Source: an uncultured Eubacteriales bacterium
GTDB lineage: Bacteria; Bacillota; Clostridia; Oscillospirales; Oscillospiraceae
DNA: 30,368 bases
Assembly: GCA_900552475.1 (NCBI GenBank)
Contig: USAC01000016.1
Span: 1 to 30,368, forward strand
Reading direction: 5' to 3'
Shown here: positions 7,805 to 16,211 of the stretch, piece by piece
How the letters are laid out: each line of letters opens with the position of its first letter
How positions within the stretch are numbered: the stretch's first letter is position 1
Made by a program: the position numbers and the translations under genes
The notes under the pieces: generated by a model
The model's input: only the letters and a program-made list of their open reading frames with translations
Database searches by the model: none
What the model was told of the DNA's origin: nothing

Positions 7805-8998
7805 ATGTCTACTGTATCTATTCGCAAGACGATGGGCGACGATTACGCGGCCATCAAGGCGGCGGTCGACCAGGTGATCGCCGACATCGGCGGCATCGAG
7901 GACATCATCAAGCCCGGCTATAAGGTCATCATCAAGCCGAATCTGGTGGCCTGTCCCACCGACCGGCTCTCCGGCGGCGTGACCCGCTGGGAGGTGTGCC
8001 TGGCCATCTACGAGGCCGTGAAGGCCCTCGGCGCGGAGCCTGTGATCGCGGAGTCCTCCGCGGCCGGCGCCGACACGGAGCTGACGATTGCCAAGTGCGG
8101 CTATCAGGAGCTGCGCGATAAGGGCATCCCCGTCATCGACCTGAAGCAGAAGGAGAACGCGCGCTGCACCGTCGAGATCGAGGACGGCGAGGTGTTCAAG
8201 AAGATCAACACGTGGGAGCTGGTGCGTGACGCGGACGCGATCATCACCGTGCCCGTCATGAAGACCCACGACCAGACCGAGGTGACGCTCGGCATGAAGA
8301 ACCTGAAGGGTCTGCTGGTCGACACCCAGAAGAAGGACTTCCACAAGAAGGGCCTGATCGAGGGCGTCGTGGACTGGAACCTGCACCTCAAGCCCTGCCT
8401 GGAGATCATCGACGGCACGTATGGCCAGCAGGGTCTCGGCCCCATCTTCGGCGAGACGAAGAAGATGGACCTGATCGTCGGCTCGAAGGATCTCGTCGCG
8501 TGCGAGGCCGTCACGAGCAAGATCATGGGCTATGAGCCGAAGGAAGTCATGATCACGAACGCCGCCTATAAGCGCGGCTTCGGCGAGATGGATCTCGAGA
8601 AGATCGAGGTCATCGGCGAGACGATCGAGGGCGTTGCGAGCCGCTTCAAGCGCTCGAGCGAGGTTGAGATCGAGGGTATCCCCACGAGCTTCAACCTGAT
8701 CTTCAGCAAGGACGCCTGCACGGGCTGCCACAACACAGTCATCAGCTCGCTGATGGACATGAAGGCGCAGGATCTGTTCCCCTATCTGGAGAACATGAAC
8801 GTGTGCGTCGGCCCCGTCACCGAGGACATGCTCCCCGCGGACGCGAATGCGGACAACACCGTGTGCATCGGTGTGTGCTGCAAGAAGCTGGCTGACGCGA
8901 AGGGCTTCCGCTGGGTCGTCGGCTGCCCCCCGGGCAACGCCGACGTCGTCAAGGGCATCCTCGGCGACCGCAAGGAGTACGGCGTTCGCTACGAGTAA
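7805..8998 (+). CDS. DUF362 family protein, probable metal- or Fe-S-binding
   Basis: The 397-residue protein matches the DUF362 pattern: GYKVIIKPNLVA near the N-terminus, PVMKTHDQTEVTLGMKNLKG in the middle and a C-terminal cysteine-rich part. The usual eight-cysteine ferredoxin domain of some DUF362 proteins is absent; instead it has C305-x2-C308, C354, C358, C359 and a cysteine in GCPPG. The biochemical role of the family is not established to my knowledge. The ATG at 7805 has a modest site (GTGAGGG). It is first in the operon that includes an antiporter and a B12 mutase, so a role in handling the substrate, a metal centre or redox activation of that system is possible, but this is inference. 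Confidence 0.8.
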   Translation: MSTVSIRKTMGDDYAAIKAAVDQVIADIGGIEDIIKPGYKVIIKPNLVACPTDRLSGGVTRWEVCLAIYEAVKALGAEPVIAESSAAGADTELTIAKCGYQELRDKGIPVIDLKQKENARCTVEIEDGEVFKKINTWELVRDADAIITVPVMKTHDQTEVTLGMKNLKGLLVDTQKKDFHKKGLIEGVVDWNLHLKPCLEIIDGTYGQQGLGPIFGETKKMDLIVGSKDLVACEAVTSKIMGYEPKEVMITNAAYKRGFGEMDLEKIEVIGETIEGVASRFKRSSEVEIEGIPTSFNLIFSKDACTGCHNTVISSLMDMKAQDLFPYLENMNVCVGPVTEDMLPADANADNTVCIGVCCKKLADAKGFRWVVGCPPGNADVVKGILGDRKEYGVRYE

Positions 8999-9120
8999 GC
9001 CTTAAATCCCTCTGAAAAATCTGCCCCCGGCAGAGGAGTAAAAGAGTACAGAAGAGTTTTAACCCCCGCGTTTTGGTATTAAGCCGGAGTGTGCAAGCCG
9101 GCTTGATATAGAAGGAGTGA

Positions 9121-9138
9121 CCGGTGCGTCCGCACCGG
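9121..9138 (+). other. Short perfect hairpin before the antiporter gene
   Basis: CCGGTGCG (9121-9128) pairs with CGCACCGG (9131-9138) around a two-base spacer, 34 bases before the antiporter ATG. A second interrupted pair AAGCCG/CGGCTT sits about 20 bases upstream of it. No T tract follows, so this is more likely an mRNA structural or processing element within the 174-base gap than a terminator. Confidence 0.4.
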
Positions 9139-9172
9139 CCGAGACAAAACACAGAGTATAAGGAGAGTTGAA

Positions 9173-10606
9173 ATGTCAGAGAAAAAAGCAAAAGTCGTCA
9201 AGCCTGAGGTGCAGGCGAAGTTCGGCCCGTCGCTGCTGGTGTTCCTGCTGGTCACCGCGGTGATTCTGGTCGGCATTCTGGTTCTCGGTCTTGACGCGCA
9301 TATCCCCATCGTGATCGCCGCGATGATCGTGGCCGTTTACGGCATCATCCTCCATGTCCCGTTCAAGGATCTGGAGCACGCGATGATCAAGACCATCAGC
9401 GAGTCCGTCCCCGTCCTTCTGCTGATCTGCATTGTCGGTATGCTGATCGGCTCTTGGATGTCCGCCGGTACCGTACCCGTCATCATCTATGTCGGCCTGG
9501 AGCTGCTGCGTCCGTCGATCTTCCTGCCGTTCGTGGCGATCATGTGCGCGATCCTGTCCACGATGACCGGTTCTTCCTGGACGACCTGCTCCACGATCGG
9601 CGTTGCCTTCATGGGCATCTCCGTCGGTCTGGGCATCCCCCTGCCGATCACGGCCGGCGCGGTGGCCTGCGGCGCCTACTTCGGCGACAAGCAGTCCCCC
9701 ATCTCCGACTTCTGCATCTATGCAGCGGGCGTCACGAAGGTTGACATCTACAAGCACGCGAAGAGAATGATCTGGACCACCGGCCCGGCATTCCTCATTT
9801 CTCTGGTTATCTTTACCATCATTGGTCTGAAGTACAGCGGCGGTACGCTGGACGCTTCTGCCATTGAGACCATCCGCGGCGGTCTGGCCGACGTCTTCAA
9901 GATGGGCTGGCCCACCATCATTCCGCTGGTTGCCCTGATCATCATGATCATCCTCAAGCTGCCCTCCACCGCCTCCCTGACGCTGGCCGCCGTGATCGGC
10001 GCCATCGTCGCGTGGCTGTATCAGGGCATGGATATCGCTGCCGTGCTCGGCAACATGATGAATGGCTTCCACACCGATTCTCCCGTTGCTGAGGTTGCCA
10101 AGATCTGCAACCGCGGCGGCATCACGGCCATGGGCTACACGCTTGAGCTGATGGTCGTCTCCCTCGCCATGGCCGGTCTCTTCGAAAGAACGGGCCTGCT
10201 GAGCTCTATCGTTGCCAAGTTCGACCGTCTGGTGCGCAAGCCGTTCGGCCTGATCACCGCGACGGAGGTCGTCTCCGCCCTCGGCGGCTACGTCTTCTGC
10301 GACCCCTACATGGCCGCTATCGTGCCTGTCAAGGCTTTCGGTAAGCGCTATGAGGAGCTCGGCCTCGACAAGTGCGTCCTCTCCCGCTCCATCTCCGATG
10401 GTGCGCTGACCTTCTGCCCGATCGTTCCGTGGGGCTCCTCCGGCGTGTTCACCGCGGCCGCTCTCGGCGTTGCGACCGTGCAGTATCTGCCGTACTACTT
10501 CATGTACCTGACCCCCATCGTCGGCATCCTGCTGGCGGCGTTCGGTCTGGGTATGTACAAGTATGACTACGCGGCGGATCCGGAGGGTCAGAAGATCGAG
10601 GACTGA
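9173..10606 (+). CDS. NhaC-family Na+/H+ (or Na+/organic anion) antiporter
   Basis: The 477-residue protein has about 11-12 hydrophobic segments and the NhaC-family signature GDKQSPISDF in the first half, with a repeat-like counterpart in the second half (SISDGALTFCPIVPWG). Members exchange Na+ for protons, and some relatives move organic acids (for example MleN malate/lactate exchange). The ATG at 9173 follows AAGGAGAG. Placed between the DUF362 gene and the mutase genes, it may import the substrate or export the acid product rather than serve general pH homeostasis; that is inferred from context only. Confidence 0.88.
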   Translation: MSEKKAKVVKPEVQAKFGPSLLVFLLVTAVILVGILVLGLDAHIPIVIAAMIVAVYGIILHVPFKDLEHAMIKTISESVPVLLLICIVGMLIGSWMSAGTVPVIIYVGLELLRPSIFLPFVAIMCAILSTMTGSSWTTCSTIGVAFMGISVGLGIPLPITAGAVACGAYFGDKQSPISDFCIYAAGVTKVDIYKHAKRMIWTTGPAFLISLVIFTIIGLKYSGGTLDASAIETIRGGLADVFKMGWPTIIPLVALIIMIILKLPSTASLTLAAVIGAIVAWLYQGMDIAAVLGNMMNGFHTDSPVAEVAKICNRGGITAMGYTLELMVVSLAMAGLFERTGLLSSIVAKFDRLVRKPFGLITATEVVSALGGYVFCDPYMAAIVPVKAFGKRYEELGLDKCVLSRSISDGALTFCPIVPWGSSGVFTAAALGVATVQYLPYYFMYLTPIVGILLAAFGLGMYKYDYAADPEGQKIED

Positions 10607-10630
10607 TCGCTCTTTCATCCGCCCCTGCGG

Positions 10631-10661
10631 CTGCGGAGGGGGAGCGATCCCCCTTCCGCAG
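10631..10661 (+). other. GC-rich hairpin between antiporter and mutase subunit genes
   Basis: CTGCGG-A-GGGGG (10631-10642) faces CCCCC-TT-CCGCAG (10649-10661), an interrupted 11-pair stem in the 105-base gap. It lacks a following T run, so it probably acts in mRNA processing or differential stability rather than as a full terminator. Confidence 0.4.
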
Positions 10662-10711
10662 TACGCGCGGCGTGAAAACAGCGAAGCGTGTAGCAACAAG
10701 GGAGGTTAACT

Positions 10712-11995
10712 ATGCAACTGCAACTGAAGTCCAAGCTCGGCGACCTGCGGGAAACCGACGCATCCTTCCTGCAGGAGGCCCGTGAGCGCGGCCGTGCGCT
10801 CAAAGTCGGCCAGACTGCTTTTATCAAGAACAGCGACTACTCCTCGGAGGTCGCCTATAAGCGTGTGATGGCCAAGAAGGGCCAGATCATGTATCATTAT
10901 CACCTGTGCTGCCTGGATCACGCGGATTTCCGCCGCCAGATGGCAGACTTCGAGCAGCTCCTGCCGGAGCACGGCGTCCATCTCGACCGGTTCGGCATCA
11001 GCATCGACCCGGCGATGGCACTGCCGCGTGAGATCCGCGACAAGAACCGCAAGGGCGGCGCGCTCTTCTTCCAGACGCAGGCCGACTGGGACATGCTGGG
11101 CATCTCACCGATCATGCAGCCGCATCTCGGCGACAACATGATCGGCAGTCCTGCCTGCTATGAGACGGCCGCCTGCGCGCTGCAGGCCGGCGTGACCACG
11201 ATGGGCAACGTCTCCCAGTTCTTCGGCTATGAGTACCCGGAGTTCACCGACGTCGACGCCCGCGTGCGCAGCACGCTGCAGGCCATGGCGCTCATGGCGG
11301 AGACGCGCGACAAGGGTGCACTCATCCACTCGAACCTCGATGACGGCTATGGCGACATGGCACCCGATATGGGTCTGCTGCTCGGCTGCGCCAAGCTTGA
11401 GAAGTATCTGGTGGAGGATCTGATGGGCGCGAAGATCGCCCACTCCTACGGCGACATGTTCTTCTCCCCGATGAAGCGCCTGATTATGCTCTCGGCACTC
11501 AAGCAGCTCCACGGCAAGGACATCGTTGGCTCGATGGTCTTCACGAACAAGCTCGGGCGCAATCACAAGGACATCTCTCTGAACGTGCCGCACCTGTCCA
11601 TGTCGCTCATCTATGACATGGCCGGTCAGTACGTCTATCAGACGGGTCACGCCGTGACCACCATGGCCAATCAGGGTCTGACCACCGACACGACCGTCGA
11701 GGACGTGGTCAAGACGCTGGAGTATGCCAAGGAGCTCGAGGCGTATCTGCCCGCCGTGGTCGACACGATCGACTTCGACAAGATCGACCGGGAGGCCGCC
11801 AAGGTCTGTAAGCGCGGCGAGATGTTCTTCGAGGCGACGCTCGAGGCGCTCTCTCAGGTGATCGACGTGCGCAATCCGTATGCGCTGCTCTCCGCGCTCA
11901 AGCGCGTGGGCATTAAGAATCTGACGGCCGCGTTCGGCAAGGACGATTCCGACGTGATTGTGACGGACTACAACCTGTTTTCCCACGAGTATTAA
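10712..11995 (+). CDS. B12-dependent mutase-like subunit without cobalamin-binding domain
   Basis: The 427-residue protein is clearly paralogous to the N-terminal 430 residues of the mutase gene at 14442. Shared blocks include HLGDNMIGS / HMGDHMIGS, GVTTMGN / GVTTIGN followed by F-YEY, and IHSNLDDGYG / IHSNLDDGFG, with a similar C-terminal segment around the KR-GEMFFE / AGNTFFE motif. It ends before the cobalamin domain that the other protein carries. The fold is probably the TIM-barrel catalytic domain of B12 carbon-skeleton mutases (glutamate mutase / 2-methyleneglutarate mutase type, acting on free acids), although similarity to the GlmE sequence I remember is only distant. The ATG follows GGGAGGTTAACT. 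It is likely the second subunit of a heteromeric mutase, comparable in logic to the MutA/MutB pair. Confidence 0.72.
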   Translation: MQLQLKSKLGDLRETDASFLQEARERGRALKVGQTAFIKNSDYSSEVAYKRVMAKKGQIMYHYHLCCLDHADFRRQMADFEQLLPEHGVHLDRFGISIDPAMALPREIRDKNRKGGALFFQTQADWDMLGISPIMQPHLGDNMIGSPACYETAACALQAGVTTMGNVSQFFGYEYPEFTDVDARVRSTLQAMALMAETRDKGALIHSNLDDGYGDMAPDMGLLLGCAKLEKYLVEDLMGAKIAHSYGDMFFSPMKRLIMLSALKQLHGKDIVGSMVFTNKLGRNHKDISLNVPHLSMSLIYDMAGQYVYQTGHAVTTMANQGLTTDTTVEDVVKTLEYAKELEAYLPAVVDTIDFDKIDREAAKVCKRGEMFFEATLEALSQVIDVRNPYALLSALKRVGIKNLTAAFGKDDSDVIVTDYNLFSHEY

Positions 11996-12023
11996 TCGAA
12001 AACGTTGTATTGATAGGCAATAT

Positions 12024-12044
12024 GCCCGCAATTTTCCTGCGGGC
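12024..12044 (+). other. Short intergenic hairpin
   Basis: GCCCGCA (12024-12030) pairs with TGCGGGC (12038-12044) in the 70-base gap between the mutase-like subunit and the dehydrogenase. No T tract follows; read-through is expected. Confidence 0.35.
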
Positions 12045-12065
12045 GCGGAGTAAAGGAGTTATATT

Positions 12066-12803
12066 ATGTTCGAAGGTAAAGTCGCACTGGTAACGGGAAG
12101 CTCTCAGGGTATCGGTCAGGTCATCGCCACCAAGTTCGCCGAGTACGGCGCGGACGTCGTCGTCCACGGTCTCGGCGCTACGGACGACTGCAAGACCTGC
12201 CAGGACATCCGCGCCATGGGCCGCAGGACTGCCGCCTATGATGTGGACATCACGAACGTCGAGGCCGTGAACGAGATGGTGAAGGACATCATCGCGAAGT
12301 TCGGCAAGATCGACATCCTCATCAACAACGCCGGTATGTACCCGGCGATGCTGGTTACGGATGTGACCGAGAAGCACTTTGACCGCGTCATCGCCGTCAA
12401 CCTGAAGGGTACCTTCTTCGTCACGCAGGCCGTTGTGAATCAGTCCATGATTCCCAACAACTATGGCCGCATCGTCAACATCAGCTCCTGCGACGGCAAG
12501 ACCCCCGCCTCCGGCGTGGCGATCTACGGCGCGGCGAAGGCGGGCGTCATCAGCCTGACGAAGTCCTTCGCGCTGGAGCTGGCCGACTACGACATCAACA
12601 GCAACTGCGTGGCTCCCGGCTGGGTGGAGTCCGAGGCGGTGCTCTCCGGCGACAGATGGAAGACCTATCTGCCTCAGATCCCGTCCCGCCGTCTGGGCAA
12701 GCTCTCCGAGATTGCGGAGTCCTGCGTGTTCCTGTGCAACGACAAGGTTTCCTACATCAACGGCGAGATTCTCGACGTCAACGGCGCCATCATCATGGAC
12801 TAA
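12066..12803 (+). CDS. Short-chain dehydrogenase/reductase (SDR)
   Basis: The 245-residue protein is a classical SDR with TGSSQGIG at residues 10-17 (nucleotide binding), NNAG in the middle, and catalytic Y154-x3-K158 (YGAAK) with a serine in NISSCDG about a dozen residues before. It oxidises or reduces a hydroxy/keto group with NAD(P)(H). It resembles FabG-like 3-oxoacyl reductases in length, but its place between two mutase genes suggests a dedicated metabolic step, such as reducing an oxo acid or oxidising a hydroxy acid of the pathway. Start supported by AAAGGAG 7 bases upstream. Confidence 0.85.
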   Translation: MFEGKVALVTGSSQGIGQVIATKFAEYGADVVVHGLGATDDCKTCQDIRAMGRRTAAYDVDITNVEAVNEMVKDIIAKFGKIDILINNAGMYPAMLVTDVTEKHFDRVIAVNLKGTFFVTQAVVNQSMIPNNYGRIVNISSCDGKTPASGVAIYGAAKAGVISLTKSFALELADYDINSNCVAPGWVESEAVLSGDRWKTYLPQIPSRRLGKLSEIAESCVFLCNDKVSYINGEILDVNGAIIMD

Positions 12804-12837
12804 CAGCCGACCCGTATCGGATTTTCAATTCATTTTC

Positions 12838-12877
12838 GCGTCGGCAGCGGCGGATTTTGTTCCGTCGCTGCCGGCGC
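12838..12877 (+). other. Long intergenic hairpin before the mutase partner gene
   Basis: A 17-base arm (12838-12854) pairs completely with 12861-12877 if two G-U pairs are allowed, around the loop TTTTGT. It lies in the 143-base gap between the dehydrogenase and the GlmL-type gene and lacks a trailing T run. A bidirectional terminator is less likely than an RNA-processing hairpin. Confidence 0.5.
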
Positions 12878-12946
12878 AGCAACCGTATTTGGAGTATTGG
12901 GAGTATTTTTAGAGTTTTTAAGGAGTTTGCGTAAGAGGGGGAAAAT

Positions 12947-14329
12947 ATGGCAAATTACGCAATGATGATTGACTTCGGCAGCACCTACACGAAGATCGTG
13001 TGCGCGAGCCTGACGGAAAAACGTCTGATCCGCGCGGGGAGCTTTCCCTCCACGGTCCGCTCGGACGCCCGGGTCAATCTGGAGCAGTGCATGGAGTTTG
13101 CGCGCGAGACGCTCGGCAAGGAGAACCTCGAGCAGTCGCTCAAGCTCTGCAGCAGCAGCGCCGCGGGCGGCCTGCGCATGGCGGTGATCGGCCTGACGGA
13201 GCGGCTGAGCTATGTCGCGGGGCGCAACACGGCCTTCGGCGCGGGCGGCAAGATCATCGCGAGCTATTCCGGTGCGCTTACGCCGGAGCAGATTCACGAG
13301 CTGGAGCTGTCGCAGGCGGAGATCATCCTGCTGTGCGGCGGCTATGAAAGGGGCAACCGCTCGATCGTGCTGCACAACGCGGAGATGCTGGCAAACAGCC
13401 ACATTTTCATCCCGGTGATCTATGCCGGCAACAGCAGCATCGCCCGCCAGGTGCGCACGGCGCTCGTCAGCCGCGAGAAGAAGTGCCTGCTGGCGGACAA
13501 CATCATTCCCGACGTCGGGGTGCTGAACACCGCCTCGGCCGAGGAGGCCATCCGCGACCAGTTCATGAACCGCATCGTCAACATGAAGGGCATCGGCTGT
13601 GTGCGCAGCGAGCTCGGCGAGGTGCTGATGCCGACGCCGGCGGCCGTTCTGGCGGCGGGTACGCTTCTCAGCGAGGGCAGCGCCACGCAGAAGGGTCTCG
13701 GCAAGCTGATGATGGTCGATGTCGGCGGCGCGACGACGGATGTGTATTCTTTCAATGAAAACAAGCCCTATCCCGGCGCGCGCCTCATGGGCGTGAGCGA
13801 GCCGTACGCCAAGCGCACGGTGGAGGGCGACATGGGCATGCGCGAGTCCTCGATCTGCATTCTGCGCGAGGTGGGGGACAAGGCTCTGGCGAGCGGCGCC
13901 GGCGTAACGGCGGAGCAGATCGAGCAGGGCGTTCAGACGCGCATCACGACGACGGGCTATCTGCCCGATACGCCGGACGAGCAGCGGATCGACCAGGAGC
14001 TGGCCGGGCAGGCGGTCGGTGTCTCTGTGCGGAGACACGCCGGACACGTCGAGCATGTCTGGACCACCGGTTCCAAGCAGTATCAGGTCGGCAAGAACAT
14101 CAGCGAGGTCAGCGAGATCATCGGCATCGGCGGCGTGATCGTCAACAGCCCGGATCCGGCGGCCATTCTGCAGCGCTCGACGCTGCGGGCGGGGGAGTCG
14201 GAGGACGTGCTCATCCCACGCGAGCTGAATGCGCATATCGACCGCGACTATGTGTTCTACGCGGCGGGTCTCCTGCGCGATTACGACGAGGAGACGGCCA
14301 TGGCCCTGATGAAGGCCAGCATTCGATAA
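12947..14329 (+). CDS. glmL: GlmL/MutL-family mutase partner protein (ASKHA ATPase fold)
   Basis: The 460-residue protein matches the GlmL family encoded between or beside the subunits of glutamate mutase and other B12 mutases. It has DFGSTYTK at residues 9-16 and DVGGATTD at 258-265, the phosphate loops of an actin/Hsp70-like nucleotide site, and the family segment SSAAGGLRMAVIGL. The role is thought to be activation, repair or folding assistance of adenosylcobalamin mutases, not proven for this member. Start ATG at 12947 follows AGAGGGGGAAAAT. Its presence supports assigning the two flanking genes to a true B12 mutase. The preceding leader shares the 12-base string GAGTTTGCGTAA with the leader of the next gene. 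Confidence 0.88.
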   Translation: MANYAMMIDFGSTYTKIVCASLTEKRLIRAGSFPSTVRSDARVNLEQCMEFARETLGKENLEQSLKLCSSSAAGGLRMAVIGLTERLSYVAGRNTAFGAGGKIIASYSGALTPEQIHELELSQAEIILLCGGYERGNRSIVLHNAEMLANSHIFIPVIYAGNSSIARQVRTALVSREKKCLLADNIIPDVGVLNTASAEEAIRDQFMNRIVNMKGIGCVRSELGEVLMPTPAAVLAAGTLLSEGSATQKGLGKLMMVDVGGATTDVYSFNENKPYPGARLMGVSEPYAKRTVEGDMGMRESSICILREVGDKALASGAGVTAEQIEQGVQTRITTTGYLPDTPDEQRIDQELAGQAVGVSVRRHAGHVEHVWTTGSKQYQVGKNISEVSEIIGIGGVIVNSPDPAAILQRSTLRAGESEDVLIPRELNAHIDRDYVFYAAGLLRDYDEETAMALMKASIR

Positions 14330-14441
14330 ACAGGAATACTGCCGTACAAGACAGAGCAGTACGCAGGTAGGCGCTGCTGTGCCCTGTACGAAGTAGATAT
14401 AGTAAAGAGTTTGCGTAAAAAAGAGTTATGGAGGAGCTATT

Positions 14442-16205
14442 ATGGAGCTGAAAATCAACCGCCGGTTTAATGAAAAGGATCTTCCAGATGTGCAGACGAT
14501 CCGCGACGAGGCGCACAAGCGTGCTTCCCAGATCGTGATCCCCGAGACGCTGTTCATGAAGACCAACGGCGTCAAGTCCGAGGCAGAGTACAAGAAAAAG
14601 ATGATGGCTCAGCACAAGGTCATGACCCACGCCCACATCGGCTGGGCCGAGGTCGACTACACGGCCAAGGCCTTCCATGAGGTCTATGACGCGCTGCATG
14701 CCGAGGGCTATGAGCTCAGCCGTTTCGGCGTATGTCTCGACGGCAGCATGGGCGTGCCCGAGAAGTACCGTGACCGCGTGATCTCCGGCTCCGGCCAGGT
14801 GTATCGCAGCCCCGACGAGTGGAAGATCCTGCCGAACGAGGTGCCCGTCGCCGTCCATATGGGCGACCACATGATCGGCTCGCTGAACTCCACGGCCAAC
14901 GTCTGCAACGCCCTGAACGCCGGCGTGACCACCATCGGCAACATCTCCCACTATTTCAGCTATGAGTACGCGGGCTTTGATATGGAGCTCGAGCGCACGA
15001 TCGATGCCTGCACCGCTATCGGCATCATGGGCGAGCTGCGCGAGAAGGGCACCATCATCCACTCCAACCTCGACGACGGCTTCGGCGGCCAGCTGCATGA
15101 CGTGGCGAACCTCGTCGGCTGGGCGCGTCTGGAGCGCTACTTCGTCGAGGATCTGCTGGGCGGCGGCATGAACCACTGCTTCGGCAACCTCTTCAGCGAC
15201 CCCATCCTGCGCATCATCTTCAGCAAGGCCATGTGGGAGATCAACACCTTCAAGACCCCCGGCTCGATGATCTACGGCAACACCACCGACTTCGGCGGCA
15301 ACTTCCCCAGCAACTACAGCGCTCTGGCCTCCTTCACCATGGCCGATATCATCGGCCAGCGCAAGTGGCCCACCGGCTGCGCCGTGACCGGTATTCCCGT
15401 CACCGAGGCCATCCGCGTCCCCTCCGTCCAGGAGATCATCGACGCGCACATGTCCATGAAGACCACTATGGAGAAGGCCGAGTACTATGCCAAGTACATT
15501 GATTTCGACCTCATCGAGGAGCAGGCGAACACCCTCGTCGTGGCCGGCAACACCTTCTTCGAGCGCGTCATCAACGCGCTGGATGATCTGGGCGTCGACA
15601 TCAATCATCCCGGCCAGGTCATGGCCATGCTGAAGGCCATCGGCGCCGAGCAGCTGGAGATCAACTTCGGCGCCGGCAAGAAGGACGCCAACGCGATGCG
15701 CGGCCGTGTCCCCGTGTGGCCCACTAACATCATCGCCAAGATCAACGACGCCGGTGACGAGTTGGTCAGCAACGTCAAGGGTCTTGAGAGCAAGCCCCTG
15801 CAGGGCGTGAACGTCGTCATGGCGTCCACCGATATCCACGTCTTCGGCAAGGAGGTCATCAAGCGCCTTCTCCGCGAGGCGGGCGCGAACATCTATGATC
15901 TGGATCAGTCCGTCCCCACGCAGGAAGTAATTGATACCGCCGTCGAGACCGAGAGCAAGGTGCTCTGCATCTCCACCCACAACGGCATGGCCTATGGCTA
16001 CGCGAAGGAGCTGTCCGACAAGCTGAAGGAAGCCGGTCTGGACGACGTGCTGGTCATCATGGGCGGCCTGCTGAACGAGGCGCTGCCCGGCAAGAACCTG
16101 CCCGAGGATGTGTCCGGTCTGGTGGCGGAGTTGGGCTTCAACGTCGACAACAACGCGGAGGACATTGTCAACGTCATCGCCAAGCACGCTGGTAAGGAGG
16201 CGTAA
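14442..16205 (+). CDS. Adenosylcobalamin-dependent carbon-skeleton mutase with fused B12 domain
   Basis: The 587-residue protein has a catalytic part (about 1-430), paralogous to the 427-residue protein at 10712, and a C-terminal cobalamin-binding domain (about 455-587). The base-off/His-on motif DxHxxG is present as D464-I-H466-V-F-G469, with the later S511 region (LCISTHNG) and G541-G542 (IMGGLLNEA) lining the nucleotide tail. The one-chain layout is like 2-methyleneglutarate mutase, whereas glutamate mutase has a separate small B12 subunit. Rearranged substrate is unknown; a dicarboxylate or amino/oxo acid without CoA is inferred from family. The start follows GGAGGAGCTATT. It sits six bases before a cysteine-rich small gene whose binding site lies in its 3' end. 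Confidence 0.82.
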   Translation: MELKINRRFNEKDLPDVQTIRDEAHKRASQIVIPETLFMKTNGVKSEAEYKKKMMAQHKVMTHAHIGWAEVDYTAKAFHEVYDALHAEGYELSRFGVCLDGSMGVPEKYRDRVISGSGQVYRSPDEWKILPNEVPVAVHMGDHMIGSLNSTANVCNALNAGVTTIGNISHYFSYEYAGFDMELERTIDACTAIGIMGELREKGTIIHSNLDDGFGGQLHDVANLVGWARLERYFVEDLLGGGMNHCFGNLFSDPILRIIFSKAMWEINTFKTPGSMIYGNTTDFGGNFPSNYSALASFTMADIIGQRKWPTGCAVTGIPVTEAIRVPSVQEIIDAHMSMKTTMEKAEYYAKYIDFDLIEEQANTLVVAGNTFFERVINALDDLGVDINHPGQVMAMLKAIGAEQLEINFGAGKKDANAMRGRVPVWPTNIIAKINDAGDELVSNVKGLESKPLQGVNVVMASTDIHVFGKEVIKRLLREAGANIYDLDQSVPTQEVIDTAVETESKVLCISTHNGMAYGYAKELSDKLKEAGLDDVLVIMGGLLNEALPGKNLPEDVSGLVAELGFNVDNNAEDIVNVIAKHAGKEA

Positions 16206-16211
16206 GGCATC

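Noticed and set aside
10607..10711. Possible cobalamin riboswitch before the mutase genes
   Set aside because: No B12-box-like GCCACTG core was found here or in the 7641-7804 leader; only simple hairpins are present.
10712..16205. Direct naming as glutamate mutase (GlmE/GlmS)
   Set aside because: There is no separate small B12 subunit and no methylaspartate ammonia-lyase, the catalytic proteins resemble GlmE only distantly, and the B12 domain is fused. Only the partner protein fits the GlmL name.
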